Below are positions 42,471 to 50,803 of a stretch of 64,000 nt of DNA, piece after piece (the stretch's first letter is position 1; every line of letters begins with the position of its first letter). A program made the translations under genes and the position numbers. The notes under the pieces were generated by a model. The model had not been told where the DNA came from. It worked only from the letters and a program-made list of their open reading frames with translations, and did not search any database. The stretch is from Clostridiaceae bacterium (GTDB lineage: Bacteria; Bacillota; Clostridia; Lachnospirales; Lachnospiraceae). The stretch spans positions 1 through 64,000 of the forward strand of contig CABJBA010000003.1 of assembly GCA_902363735.1 (NCBI GenBank). The letters run 5' to 3'.

Positions 42471-45125
42471 CTACTGCCAGCGGTTCTTCAGCTTTGTCTG
42501 CAAGCGGTATAACGTGTTGAGGGCATCGATGGGAGTCATGATGCCAAGCTCTAACTCTCCTAACTCTCTGATGATATCGTCATCCTTTACCGTGTCAAAA
42601 AGGGACATCTGCTGCAAGTCCACTTCATCAGGCTTTGGAACAGCTTTTCTGCGGATAATATTTCCATTTCCTTCTGCAATTTCTCTGGCCCTGGTGGTGA
42701 TGTCCGCATCGCTTAATTCCTCTAAAAGCTCTCTGGCTCTGACAATGACCGAATCCGGAACACCTGCCAGTTTAGCCACCTGGACGCCATAGCTTTTATC
42801 TGCTCCGCCTTTTATGATTTTCCTTAAAAATACAATGTCTTCGCCCTGTTCCTTTACTGCAATACAGTAATTGTTGACGCCGCTCATAGTACCTTCCAAC
42901 TCAGTCAGCTCATGGTAATGAGTTGCAAATAAGGTTTTAGCTCCCAGAAGTTTGGTATTGCTGATGTGTTCTACTACAGCCCAGGCAATACTGAGCCCAT
43001 CAAAAGTACTGGTGCCCCGTCCGATTTCATCTAAGACAATCAGGCTGTTTTTGGTGGCATTGCGAAGAATGTTGGCAACCTCAGTCATTTCGACCATAAA
43101 AGTACTCTGACCGGAAGCCAGATCATCAGAAGCCCCTACACGGGTAAAAATGCGGTCACAAATACCGATATTGGCTTCCTGCGCAGGCACAAAGCTTCCA
43201 ATCTGAGCCATTAAAACAATAAGAGCAGTCTGGCGCATATAAGTAGACTTACCTGCCATGTTAGGACCTGTAATGATGGAAAGCCTGTTTTTCCCGCTGT
43301 CTAAATAAGTATCATTGGAAACGAAAAGATCATCCCTCATCATCTTTTCCACAACCGGATGTCGCCCGTTTTTTATATCAATAATGCCCTTTTCATTAAT
43401 AGAGGGCTTGATGTAGTTGTTTTTAGAGGCAACAGAGGAAAGGGAGGTCAGGACGTCGATTGCTGCAACAGCTCTAGCTGTTTTCTGGATTCTTAAGACC
43501 TCTCCTGCAACCAAATCTCTCACCTGGCCGAATAAATCGTACTCCAGAGCAAACAGTTTATCCTCAGCTCCCACGATGATCTCTTCCAGATCTTTCAGCT
43601 CATCAGTAGTATAACGCTCTGCATTGGCAAGGGTCTGTTTACGGATAAAGTAATCGGGAACAAGGTTTTTAAAAGAATTGGTCACTTCAAAATAGTAACC
43701 AAAAACCTTATTGAATTTTACCTTGAGATTTTTAATTCCCGTCTTTTCCTTTTCCTTAGACTCAAGCTCCGCAAGCCAGGTTTTTCCTTCTGTTTTAGCA
43801 CCTCTCAGCCGGTCTGCCTCTTCATGAAAACCTTCCCGGATCATTCCGCCTTCCCGAACTGTAATGGGCGGATCTTCAATGATGGCCCGGTCAATCAATT
43901 CCTTCACATCCTCTAAGGCATCCAGTTCCTCCCATAACTCTTTCAGCAGGTCGCTGGTAAACTCCTTTAAAATGTCTTTGATATAGGGCAGCATCTCCAG
44001 AGAGTTCTTAAAAGCAACCAAATCTCTTGGATTGGCAGTTTTGTAGCTGATTCGGCCAATAAGCCTCTCCAAATCGTAAATTGGATTTAAGTATTCGCAG
44101 ATTTCTTCCCTGGATATGTAATTCATGTTCAGCTCTTCAATGGCATTCTGACGCTTTATAATTTCTGATTTATGGATTAAAGGCTGTTCGATATAGGTTC
44201 GAAGCATTCTGGCTCCCATGGCCGTTTTTGTACGGTCCAGGACCCAGAGAAGGCTTCCCCTCTTCTGTTTCTCTCTCAGGGTTTCCAGGAGCTCTAAGTT
44301 CCTTCTGGTGGAGGTATCAACGATCATGAATTGGCTGGTGGAATAAGGTGTGATTGTAGTGATATGGGATAGACTGTTTTTCTGGGTTTCATACATATAT
44401 TCCATAACAGCTCCGGCAGCGATCACTCCAGTGTCGTAATCTTCCAGCCCCAGCCCGGTGAGAGCTCCCACCTTATAATGTTCTTTCAGAATTTTCCGAC
44501 AAGCTTCATCAGAAAAGAAATGATGATCCAGAGATGAAATAACCGCGTAATAGCGGTTTTTAATTTCCTCTATATCCACTCCTGAAACATAGAAAGCTTC
44601 GTTGCAGATGATTTCAGAAGGTGTAAATTTATTGATTTCATCAATCAGCTCCCGTTCGGATTCCACTTCAGTTACCAGAAAATCCCCGGTGCTGATGTCA
44701 GCAACTGCAATTCCAAAGGTTTCCCCAATATAAACGATACCCATAAGATAATTGTTTTTTGTTTCATCGAGAGCCTGAGCACTGGTTATAGTTCCAGGAG
44801 TTACAACCCGGATGACTTCCCGTCTCACCAGACCCTTTGCCTGTTTAGGATCTTCCATCTGCTCAGCAATGGCAACTTTATATCCTTTTTGCACAAGGCG
44901 GTTTAAATATGTATCAACGGCATGGTAGGGAACGCCGCACATAGGTGCCCGTTCCTCCAGTCCGCATTCTTTTCCTGTTAATGTTATTTCCAGTTCTCTG
45001 GACACAGTTACCGCATCTTCAAAAAACATTTCATAAAAGTCACCCAGCCTGTAAAACAAAATACAGTCCGGGTACTCTTTTTTCGTTTCCAGATAATGGG
45101 TCATCATTGGTGATAATCCGGCCAT
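42471..45125 (-). CDS. mutS: DNA mismatch repair protein MutS
   Basis: Mismatch-recognition ATPase, 884 residues, full length for MutS1. The N terminus carries the mismatch-wedge motif FYEMFFEDA (about 32-40; Phe-x-Glu). The clamp and lever domains follow, then the ATPase with Walker A GPNMAGKST (about 620), the ST-motif DDLASGQSTFMVEM, and Walker B VLDEIGRGTSTFDG. The C-terminal tail ends in a helix-turn-helix dimerisation region. It sits between miaB (45 bp upstream) and mutL. Confidence 0.98.
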   Translation of the reverse strand: MAGLSPMMTHYLETKKEYPDCILFYRLGDFYEMFFEDAVTVSRELEITLTGKECGLEERAPMCGVPYHAVDTYLNRLVQKGYKVAIAEQMEDPKQAKGLVRREVIRVVTPGTITSAQALDETKNNYLMGIVYIGETFGIAVADISTGDFLVTEVESERELIDEINKFTPSEIICNEAFYVSGVDIEEIKNRYYAVISSLDHHFFSDEACRKILKEHYKVGALTGLGLEDYDTGVIAAGAVMEYMYETQKNSLSHITTITPYSTSQFMIVDTSTRRNLELLETLREKQKRGSLLWVLDRTKTAMGARMLRTYIEQPLIHKSEIIKRQNAIEELNMNYISREEICEYLNPIYDLERLIGRISYKTANPRDLVAFKNSLEMLPYIKDILKEFTSDLLKELWEELDALEDVKELIDRAIIEDPPITVREGGMIREGFHEEADRLRGAKTEGKTWLAELESKEKEKTGIKNLKVKFNKVFGYYFEVTNSFKNLVPDYFIRKQTLANAERYTTDELKDLEEIIVGAEDKLFALEYDLFGQVRDLVAGEVLRIQKTARAVAAIDVLTSLSSVASKNNYIKPSINEKGIIDIKNGRHPVVEKMMRDDLFVSNDTYLDSGKNRLSIITGPNMAGKSTYMRQTALIVLMAQIGSFVPAQEANIGICDRIFTRVGASDDLASGQSTFMVEMTEVANILRNATKNSLIVLDEIGRGTSTFDGLSIAWAVVEHISNTKLLGAKTLFATHYHELTELEGTMSGVNNYCIAVKEQGEDIVFLRKIIKGGADKSYGVQVAKLAGVPDSVIVRARELLEELSDADITTRAREIAEGNGNIIRRKAVPKPDEVDLQQMSLFDTVKDDDIIRELGELELGIMTPIDALNTLYRLQTKLKNRWQ

Positions 45126-45170
45126 GGTCTTTTACGTCCTCTTTTCTTATACTTGCGTTTCCACGGTTTC

Positions 45171-46613
45171 TTAAGCAAGGGTTCCCATATAATAAAATCC
45201 TTTGGATTCATCCAGATGTACATCCACGATTTTTCCTATAAGAGAAGGATCTCCTTTAAAATGTACGGTTGTATTGTTGCTCATGCGCCCGGTCAAAAGA
45301 CCCTTTTCGTAGTCATTGACCTCTTCTGCCAGAACCTTCTGCACCGTATGCTCATCCCGTCCGCAGACCTCTGCAGATATCTTCTGGACTTCTGCAAGCA
45401 GACGGTCAAACCGGTTCTTAACCACATCTGGGGAAATCTCTTCCATATCTGCTGCCGGAGTTCCGGTCCGCTTGGAATAGATAAAGGTGAAGGCACTGTC
45501 AAAACGAACTTTTCTCACCACGTCAAGCGTTTCCTGGAAATCTTCTTCCGTCTCTCCCGGGAAGCCCACAATAATATCTGTAGTCAGGGAAATATCAGGC
45601 ATGGCGGTCTTGATCTTTTCCACAAGCTCCAGATACCGTTCCCTGGTATATTTTCGGTTCATAATTTTTAAAACCCGGCTGCTGCCGGACTGAAGAGGCA
45701 GATGAAGATGGCTGCACACTTTTTTCGATTTCTTCATAGCTTCGATCAATTCATCCGATAAATCTTTGGGATGAGAGGTCATAAAGCGAATCCGCTCTAA
45801 GCCTTCCACCTGATCAATCCGGGTCAGAAGCTCTGCAAAGCTGACTGGGTTTTCACTAGACGTTCCATAAGAATTAACATTCTGTCCTAAGAGCATGATC
45901 TCCACAACACCATCGGCTGCAAGCTGTCTTACTTCTTCCACAATATCTTCCGGATTTCTGCTTCTCTCACGCCCTCTCACGTAAGGAACAATGCAGTAGC
46001 TGCAGAAATTGTTACAGCCGAACATAATATTGACGCCCGATTTAAAGGGATATTTCCGTTCCGTCGGGAGGTCCTCCACGATCCGGTCCGTACCTTCCCA
46101 GATGTCTACAACCATCTTTTTTGCTTCCAGGCGTTCATGAATCAGCTCTGCCAGTTTGAATATATTGTGAGTACCGAATATAATATCCACAAAGCGGTAA
46201 CTTTTCTTAATCTTGGCAACTACCTTTTCCTCCTGCATCATACAGCCGCATAAAGCTATCATCATATGAGGATTTTTCTTTTTTAAACCATTCAAAAAGC
46301 CCAGACGGCCATAAACCCTGTCATTTGCATTTTCTCTGACCGTACAGGTGTTATATAAAACAAAGTCTGCTTCCTCTGTATCAGTTTCCACAAAACCGAT
46401 TGCTTCTAAAATACCCTGGAGTTTTTCAGAATCCCTGGAATTCATCTGGCAACCGAATGTAGCAATATGAAAGGTAAATGCTTCTTTTCCTGAGGACTCC
46501 TTTAATTTTTCCAGCATGTCCTGACAGCGCTCTATGAAAAAATACTGTCTCGCTGGTTCTTCATTTGGAGCATGGCTAAGGGCTTCTTCATAAGTCATAT
46601 TTATATCATTCAT
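45171..46613 (-). CDS. miaB: tRNA-2-methylthio-N6-dimethylallyladenosine synthase
   Basis: Radical-SAM methylthiotransferase acting on the i6A37 made by MiaA. The 480 residues show the UPF0004 domain with three Cys for the auxiliary cluster (FGCQMN, NTCTVREN, CGCMM), the radical-SAM CNNFCSYC motif (about 199-206) and a C-terminal TRAM domain (about 410-475). AGAGG lies eight bases before the ATG. It heads a long co-directional run, with a promoter at 46661-46688. Confidence 0.97.
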   Translation of the reverse strand: MNDINMTYEEALSHAPNEEPARQYFFIERCQDMLEKLKESSGKEAFTFHIATFGCQMNSRDSEKLQGILEAIGFVETDTEEADFVLYNTCTVRENANDRVYGRLGFLNGLKKKNPHMMIALCGCMMQEEKVVAKIKKSYRFVDIIFGTHNIFKLAELIHERLEAKKMVVDIWEGTDRIVEDLPTERKYPFKSGVNIMFGCNNFCSYCIVPYVRGRERSRNPEDIVEEVRQLAADGVVEIMLLGQNVNSYGTSSENPVSFAELLTRIDQVEGLERIRFMTSHPKDLSDELIEAMKKSKKVCSHLHLPLQSGSSRVLKIMNRKYTRERYLELVEKIKTAMPDISLTTDIIVGFPGETEEDFQETLDVVRKVRFDSAFTFIYSKRTGTPAADMEEISPDVVKNRFDRLLAEVQKISAEVCGRDEHTVQKVLAEEVNDYEKGLLTGRMSNNTTVHFKGDPSLIGKIVDVHLDESKGFYYMGTLA

Positions 46614-46660
46614 CTACATAACCTCTTAATTTTTTATTCTATCATATATCCGCAGTGAAC

Positions 46661-46688
46661 AGTATATCATAAATACCTTTTATTGCAA
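46661..46688 (-). promoter_or_regulatory. Predicted sigma-A promoter of miaB and downstream genes
   Basis: Minus-strand TTGCAA (46683-46688) and TATACT (46661-46666), spacer 16 bp, 47 bases before the miaB start. It directly follows two tandem terminators of the upstream unit. Confidence 0.6.
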
Positions 46689-46694
46689 ATACCT

Positions 46695-46726
46695 AAAAAG
46701 CCTGCCATTTTGTTTTTAACCGGCAG
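46695..46726 (-). terminator. Second terminator after the DUF1189-like gene
   Basis: Minus strand: CTGCC (46722-46726) pairs with GGCAG (46702-46706) around a 15-base loop, followed by GCTTTTT. It backs up the stronger hairpin at 46734-46773. Confidence 0.55.
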
Positions 46727-46733
46727 AAAAAGA

Positions 46734-46773
46734 AGAGGATGCTATGAATTGTGAAAAATTCATAGCATCCTCT
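46734..46773 (-). terminator. Intrinsic terminator after the DUF1189-like gene
   Basis: A perfect 16-bp stem AGAGGATGCTATGAAT/ATTCATAGCATCCTCT with an 8-base loop, followed on the minus strand by TTCTTTTT. It lies ten bases after the stop at 46783. Confidence 0.85.
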
Positions 46774-46782
46774 GTCTTGATT

Positions 46783-47595
46783 TTATCTGAAATAATTATC
46801 CTGTTCTGAAACAAATTCCATGGGCTTTCGCAGATCAGACTCTTTCATCTTTTGAATGGCAAGTACAATGTATAATACGGATATTCCGAAATTGATGATG
46901 CCAAACATGGGAATAGAAAACGGTAAAAATGATACAAGTGCCTTAATCAGCAAAGGAAGTGTTCTGGCGTAGATTCCTATCTGATACAACTGTCCAAAGG
47001 TCAGACGATACTTCATACAGGAGGAAGCGATCAGCCCAAGAAGGGCAACGATCAGGACTCCAAAGAAAAACAGTCCTGTCATAAATATAAAAGCCACAAT
47101 CATAAAAGCTATTACAACCAGATAGGCACGGGGAACCCATTGCTGAAGTTTCTCCCTGCTGAATTCCATGTCCAATTCGGAAAAGTGATTTCCCATAATT
47201 TCACCCTTGTTTTTTACAATAACTTTTTCCGAATCCATCAGAACTACCTGATAATAATCAGAAATATATTCTTCAATCTCATCTACATCATAGAAAGAGG
47301 TAGCCGGATCCGTGTCAATATAAATATACACACCATCTTCTTCATATTCAATAGGCTTCTCTACCCATAGTTTCCCGCCGCTTAACTCAAAATCAGGAAT
47401 ATAATCTTCTATAATTTTTACAAAACCGCCTGTTTTGAACTGAAATCTTATAAAGGGAATGATCATGGTCAGAGAAAAATATATAACCATAAGAATAATT
47501 CCCGCAAAGAAAACTTTGCTTCGTTTATTCTTTATAAATTCCTTATAGCTTTTTAAATCATAAATTGATGCTGCCAGTTCTTTAAATATATTCAT
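46783..47595 (-). CDS. DUF1189-like multi-pass membrane protein
   Basis: A 270-residue protein: one membrane helix near the N terminus (about 28-48), an extracytoplasmic domain (about 50-155) rich in Asp, Glu and Tyr, then four hydrophobic helices (about 158-250). This is the DUF1189 layout (MalG-like label in some databases), function unknown. KELAASIYDLKSYKEFIKNK at the N terminus is characteristic. It starts 14 bp after the FAIM-like gene, with AAGGAAAGAG before its ATG, so the two are co-transcribed and may act together at the membrane (inference). Confidence 0.75.
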   Translation of the reverse strand: MNIFKELAASIYDLKSYKEFIKNKRSKVFFAGIILMVIYFSLTMIIPFIRFQFKTGGFVKIIEDYIPDFELSGGKLWVEKPIEYEEDGVYIYIDTDPATSFYDVDEIEEYISDYYQVVLMDSEKVIVKNKGEIMGNHFSELDMEFSREKLQQWVPRAYLVVIAFMIVAFIFMTGLFFFGVLIVALLGLIASSCMKYRLTFGQLYQIGIYARTLPLLIKALVSFLPFSIPMFGIINFGISVLYIVLAIQKMKESDLRKPMEFVSEQDNYFR

Positions 47596-47609
47596 TTCTC
47601 TTTCCTTTC

Positions 47610-48083
47610 TTATAAACTCGCTGCTGTGATTCCAATTCCCAGGATTACAGCATAAGCCAAAATAAGTACCGCAAGGTTCAGACCCACTCTTGCGGCTATA
47701 TGGATTTTTTTATTGGAAGAAATAGAAACGGTAGCAGAGCAGCCTATAAAACCAATCAATACTCCCAAGGCGCCGTTTATAAAATTTATCATGTGCAATG
47801 CCATAAAAACATATGACCATTTGGGAATGTTAACAGGAACATATTCCTCACCGGTTGCACAGTCTTTCCCGTCAATAACCAGCTTAGTCCCCCCAATCAG
47901 AGAACTAACAATCAACGTGGCTTTTTTAGATCCGACATCTAAAGCATAATCACTTTGAAACCATCCTCGTTTTACCAGGCAGCTTTTTAGTTTTTTTGCT
48001 TCATCATTAACAAGAACCTTTCCCCCTTTTAGCTTGATCTCATAGCCCTTTTCATCAACCTTCACTTTCCATACTTTACTCAT
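47610..48083 (-). CDS. Membrane protein with N-terminal FAIM1-like beta domain
   Basis: A 157-residue protein. Residues 1-85 form a beta-rich soluble domain starting VWKVKVDEKGYEIKLKGGKV, with a YALDVGSKKATLIVSS strand pair and a KLVIDGKDC hairpin. This pattern aligns by eye with the first domain of animal FAIM1 (Trp start, hydrophobic-x-VG-x-x-K-ATI, then a G-K hairpin). Two hydrophobic helices follow (about 90-118 and 128-155). The fold assignment is inference; the family is otherwise unknown to me. It is the first gene of a pair with the DUF1189-like gene, with RBS AAAGGA. Confidence 0.65.
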   Translation of the reverse strand: MSKVWKVKVDEKGYEIKLKGGKVLVNDEAKKLKSCLVKRGWFQSDYALDVGSKKATLIVSSLIGGTKLVIDGKDCATGEEYVPVNIPKWSYVFMALHMINFINGALGVLIGFIGCSATVSISSNKKIHIAARVGLNLAVLILAYAVILGIGITAASL

Positions 48084-48171
48084 TTCTTGTATCCTTTCTC
48101 TTTGGTATATTTAACACCTGTTAATTTTATCACATAAAGAATTAAAGTGAAAGCGTATTTTTCATAATATC

Positions 48172-49680
48172 CTATGGCAAACCCTGAATCTGTACGCATT
48201 GTTCCGACACTTTTTGTGTAAACACCTCATCATGTTCCACAAGCAGCATTGCAGGCCGGAATTTAAGAATCAGGTCTTCAATCTGTATTCTGGAATAGAC
48301 ATCAATAAAGTTAAGAGGTTCATCCCATATATAAAGATGGGCTTTTTCACATAAGCTGCGGGCAATCAGGACTTTCTTTTTTTGCCCCTCGCTATAGGTT
48401 TCCATGGGTTTTTCAAACTGTTCTCTGGGAATATCCAGCTTGCGCAAAAGAGCTTTAAAAAGAAAATCCTCCACCTGACATGCCCTGGCATATTCTGTTA
48501 AGCTCCCCTTCAAAAATGAGGTGTCCTGAGACACATATGAAATTTTCAGGCCAGAGGCCAGATCCACCATGCCCTTATAGGAAAGTTCGCCGTCTTCTTT
48601 ATTTTCAAGAATCAGCTTTAATATGCTGGATTTTCCGCAGCCATTTTTTCCATGGAGACAGAGTCGCTGCTCCTGTTCTAAGACAAAGTTCACTGGTCTG
48701 CAGACCGGGCCATTATAATACGGAACAACCTCCTTTAATGAAACAAGTCTTTGAGAATGATGCCTTAATGGATAAAGTTTTAAGCTTTCCGCGTCCTCCA
48801 CATTGGTAAGCAGTTCCCTTTTTTCATCCAGGGCTCGGCCCTGTCTTCTCTCCAGGTTCTTTCTCCTCATCTGCATACGTTTGGATTTTTCACCAATATA
48901 AGCCCGTCTGTCAATGGATTTCTCCTGCCCCGCGGATTTCTTTCCGATTTTTGTAGATTCCACCTGATCCGCCCATTGACCGGATCTTCTGGCTGCGTCC
49001 TCTAAGTGCTGGATATCTTTTTTAAGCCTTTCATTTTCAGACATCTCATACTGATCCTGCCTCTGTTTATTTTCATACCATGAGGTGAAATTTCCTTTCT
49101 GAACCTCAAGATCCCTTTTATTTATGGATAAAATGTGGTCCACGGAAGCGTCTAGAAATTTCCTGTCATGAGATACCAGGATAAAGCCTTTTTTGCTGCT
49201 TAGATATTGGCTTACCAGTTTCCTGCCCTCCTGATCCAGATGGTTGGTAGGTTCATCAATCAGGAGAAAATGGCCTTCCCGCAGAAAAAGGGCTGCCAGG
49301 AGAGTTTTGGTCTTCTCTCCGTTTGATAAGGTGGAATATGGTCTGTAAAGCACCTCCTCTGAAACTTGAAGCTTATTCAGTTCTCTTTTCAGTTCCCAGT
49401 ATTCATAATCTCCAAGGAGGGTATCTAAAACTTCCTGAGTGTCTCTCTCCTGGTCAGTCACTGGAAATGGGAAATAATCAAATATTACACTGGAAGCAAT
49501 GGTTCCAGAATATTCAAACTGATTCATCAAAAGCTTTAAAAAGGTGGTTTTCCCCCTCCCGTTTCTTCCCGTAAATCCCAGTTTCCAGTCCGTATCAATC
49601 TGGAACGAAACGTGTTCAAATACCGGATCATAGCTTCCTTCATAGGTAAATGATAAATCTGTAACTTGTATCAACGACAT
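48172..49680 (-). CDS. Lsa-type ABC-F ribosomal protection protein
   Basis: Twin-ATPase protein without membrane segments; ABC-F proteins of this group bind the ribosomal E site and dislodge lincosamides, streptogramins A and pleuromutilins. First NBD: Walker A GRNGRGKT (about 39-46), signature LSNGEKTK, Walker B LLIDEPTNHLD. A linker of about 85 charged residues (about 215-300) forms the antibiotic-resistance-domain arm. Second NBD: GKNGCGKS, signature YSEGQKKK and IWDEPLNFIDV, the Lsa/Vga-type variant. I start at ATG 49680, seven bases after GGAGG, rather than the ATG at 49686 which overlaps the RBS. Its leader is an attenuator (49721-49981). The resistance spectrum cannot be read from sequence. 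Confidence 0.9.
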   Translation of the reverse strand: MSLIQVTDLSFTYEGSYDPVFEHVSFQIDTDWKLGFTGRNGRGKTTFLKLLMNQFEYSGTIASSVIFDYFPFPVTDQERDTQEVLDTLLGDYEYWELKRELNKLQVSEEVLYRPYSTLSNGEKTKTLLAALFLREGHFLLIDEPTNHLDQEGRKLVSQYLSSKKGFILVSHDRKFLDASVDHILSINKRDLEVQKGNFTSWYENKQRQDQYEMSENERLKKDIQHLEDAARRSGQWADQVESTKIGKKSAGQEKSIDRRAYIGEKSKRMQMRRKNLERRQGRALDEKRELLTNVEDAESLKLYPLRHHSQRLVSLKEVVPYYNGPVCRPVNFVLEQEQRLCLHGKNGCGKSSILKLILENKEDGELSYKGMVDLASGLKISYVSQDTSFLKGSLTEYARACQVEDFLFKALLRKLDIPREQFEKPMETYSEGQKKKVLIARSLCEKAHLYIWDEPLNFIDVYSRIQIEDLILKFRPAMLLVEHDEVFTQKVSEQCVQIQGLP

Positions 49681-49720
49681 AGACATTCCTCCATTTCAGC
49701 AGAAGATTCTTTCTGCACAC

Positions 49721-49749
49721 AAAAAAGCTGCAAGAATGTTTCCTGCAGC
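49721..49749 (-). terminator. Second terminator in the ABC-F leader
   Basis: Minus strand: GCTGCAGGAA pairs with TTCTTGCAGC (one G-U) around a 3-base loop, followed by six T. It lies only about 40 bases before the ABC-F start, so it must be read through or refolded for expression. Confidence 0.7.
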
Positions 49750-49808
49750 CGCATTGCATCAAAGCTCCCCCGAGGGGAGACTATGTTTTTCCGTTCCTTT
49801 CGGACACG

Positions 49809-49934
49809 AAAAAAAGGGCTGAAGGGATGAAGTAATATTCTTGCAAAACAGGCACAACAAAAAAATGGTTGTTACTCCATTGATTTCATCATGCAGTTAC
49901 TTAAGCAAGAATCAATACTTCATCCTTTCACCCC
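49809..49934 (-). promoter_or_regulatory. Ribosome-mediated attenuator of the ABC-F gene
   Basis: Minus strand: a 30-base 5' arm (49905-49934) pairs almost perfectly with a 29-base 3' arm (49816-49844), ending in seven T (49809-49815), a strong terminator. The 5' arm contains a tiny ORF (49912-49923). A ribosome stalled on that ORF by an antibiotic would cover the arm, block the terminator and let transcription reach the resistance gene. This mechanism is known for other ABC-F genes such as B. subtilis vmlR; its operation here is inference. Confidence 0.75.
49912..49923 (-). CDS. Three-codon leader peptide Met-Lys-Tyr of the ABC-F attenuator
   Basis: ATG AAG TAT TGA, preceded by AAGGAAAGGGGTGA, which can serve as ribosome binding site. 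It begins about 30 bases after the -10 element of the promoter at 49953-49981 and lies inside the 5' arm of the terminator hairpin. A second short frame (49872-49892, Met-Met-Lys-Ser-Met-Glu) lies in the hairpin loop but has no convincing RBS. Confidence 0.55.
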   Translation of the reverse strand: MKY

Positions 49935-49952
49935 TTTCCTTAATATGCTGGT

Positions 49953-49981
49953 AGTCTATCACAAATCCGGAACATTGTCAA
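49953..49981 (-). promoter_or_regulatory. Sigma-A promoter of the ABC-F leader
   Basis: Consensus TTGACA (49976-49981) and TAGACT (49953-49958), spacer exactly 17 bp, starting 20 bases after the motB stop codon. The predicted transcript start is near 49946, giving a leader of roughly 265 nt. Confidence 0.8.
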
Positions 49982-50000
49982 ATCGAAATCTGTGCTCTCT

Positions 50001-50792
50001 TTATTTTACAAGCTGCTCTTCCAGCTTATCATACTTTGTACTGAGTACAATGATATCAATTCTCCGGTTCTTGGCTCTTCCTTCCTCTGTATCATTGTCT
50101 TCAATCGGCTTAAACTCACCATAACCGACGGCAATCAGTTTGTCCGGAGAAAAATTGCATTTATCGATTAAAATTTTTACAACGCTGACAGCTCTTGCCG
50201 TGGACAGTTCCCAGTTGGAAGGATAAGTTTTTCGTCTTATGGGAACATTGTCCGTATGTCCCTCAATACGAATATAATTATCAACTGTGTTCAATAGTTC
50301 CGCCACATGGAGCAAAGTATCTTCGCTTTGCTGTTTTATTTCTGCGCTTCCTGAATCAAATAATATGGCATTGTTCAAACGGATTACCAGTCCCCTCATG
50401 TCAATGACCGTTGATACGGACTGGTCCATCCCCTCTTCGAACAGGGATTCATCCAGCTCTGCCTTTAAAGTCTCCATTTTTTCAAATTCATATTCTCCCA
50501 TAAAGCTTTCCAGTTCATTCTGGTTCTCCCTGCTTAAAGGAACGCCTGACTGACCGCCGCCTCCTCCTCCGCCGGAAGTGCCGCCTGATGAGGAATAGCC
50601 TCCGTAATTATCATTCATCATAACTCCGGAGAATTGTTCTGCTATTTTCTGAGCCTTTTCAGAATCGATCTTGCTGACAGCAAAAAGTACGATAAAGACC
50701 GCCAGCAGCAGGGTCATCAGATCTGAGTAGGGTAAAAGCCATGCTTCGCCGGCTTCCTCTTCCTGATGCGCTTGCTCTCTCTTTTTTGACAT
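50001..50792 (-). CDS. motB: Flagellar-type motor stator protein MotB
   Basis: Stator subunit of 263 residues. Cytosolic basic/acidic N terminus, a single membrane helix (about 20-42) with the ion-carrying aspartate Asp24 in PYSDLMTLL, a flexible Gly/Ser-rich stretch (about 70-88) and a C-terminal OmpA-like peptidoglycan-binding domain (about 150-255) with EGHTDNVPI and RAKNRRIDI. RBS AAGGTG lies seven bases before the ATG. It pairs with motA 11 bp upstream. No other motility or chemotaxis gene is in the window. Confidence 0.92.
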   Translation of the reverse strand: MSKKREQAHQEEEAGEAWLLPYSDLMTLLLAVFIVLFAVSKIDSEKAQKIAEQFSGVMMNDNYGGYSSSGGTSGGGGGGGQSGVPLSRENQNELESFMGEYEFEKMETLKAELDESLFEEGMDQSVSTVIDMRGLVIRLNNAILFDSGSAEIKQQSEDTLLHVAELLNTVDNYIRIEGHTDNVPIRRKTYPSNWELSTARAVSVVKILIDKCNFSPDKLIAVGYGEFKPIEDNDTEEGRAKNRRIDIIVLSTKYDKLEEQLVK

Positions 50793-50803
50793 ACATTTTC
50801 ACC

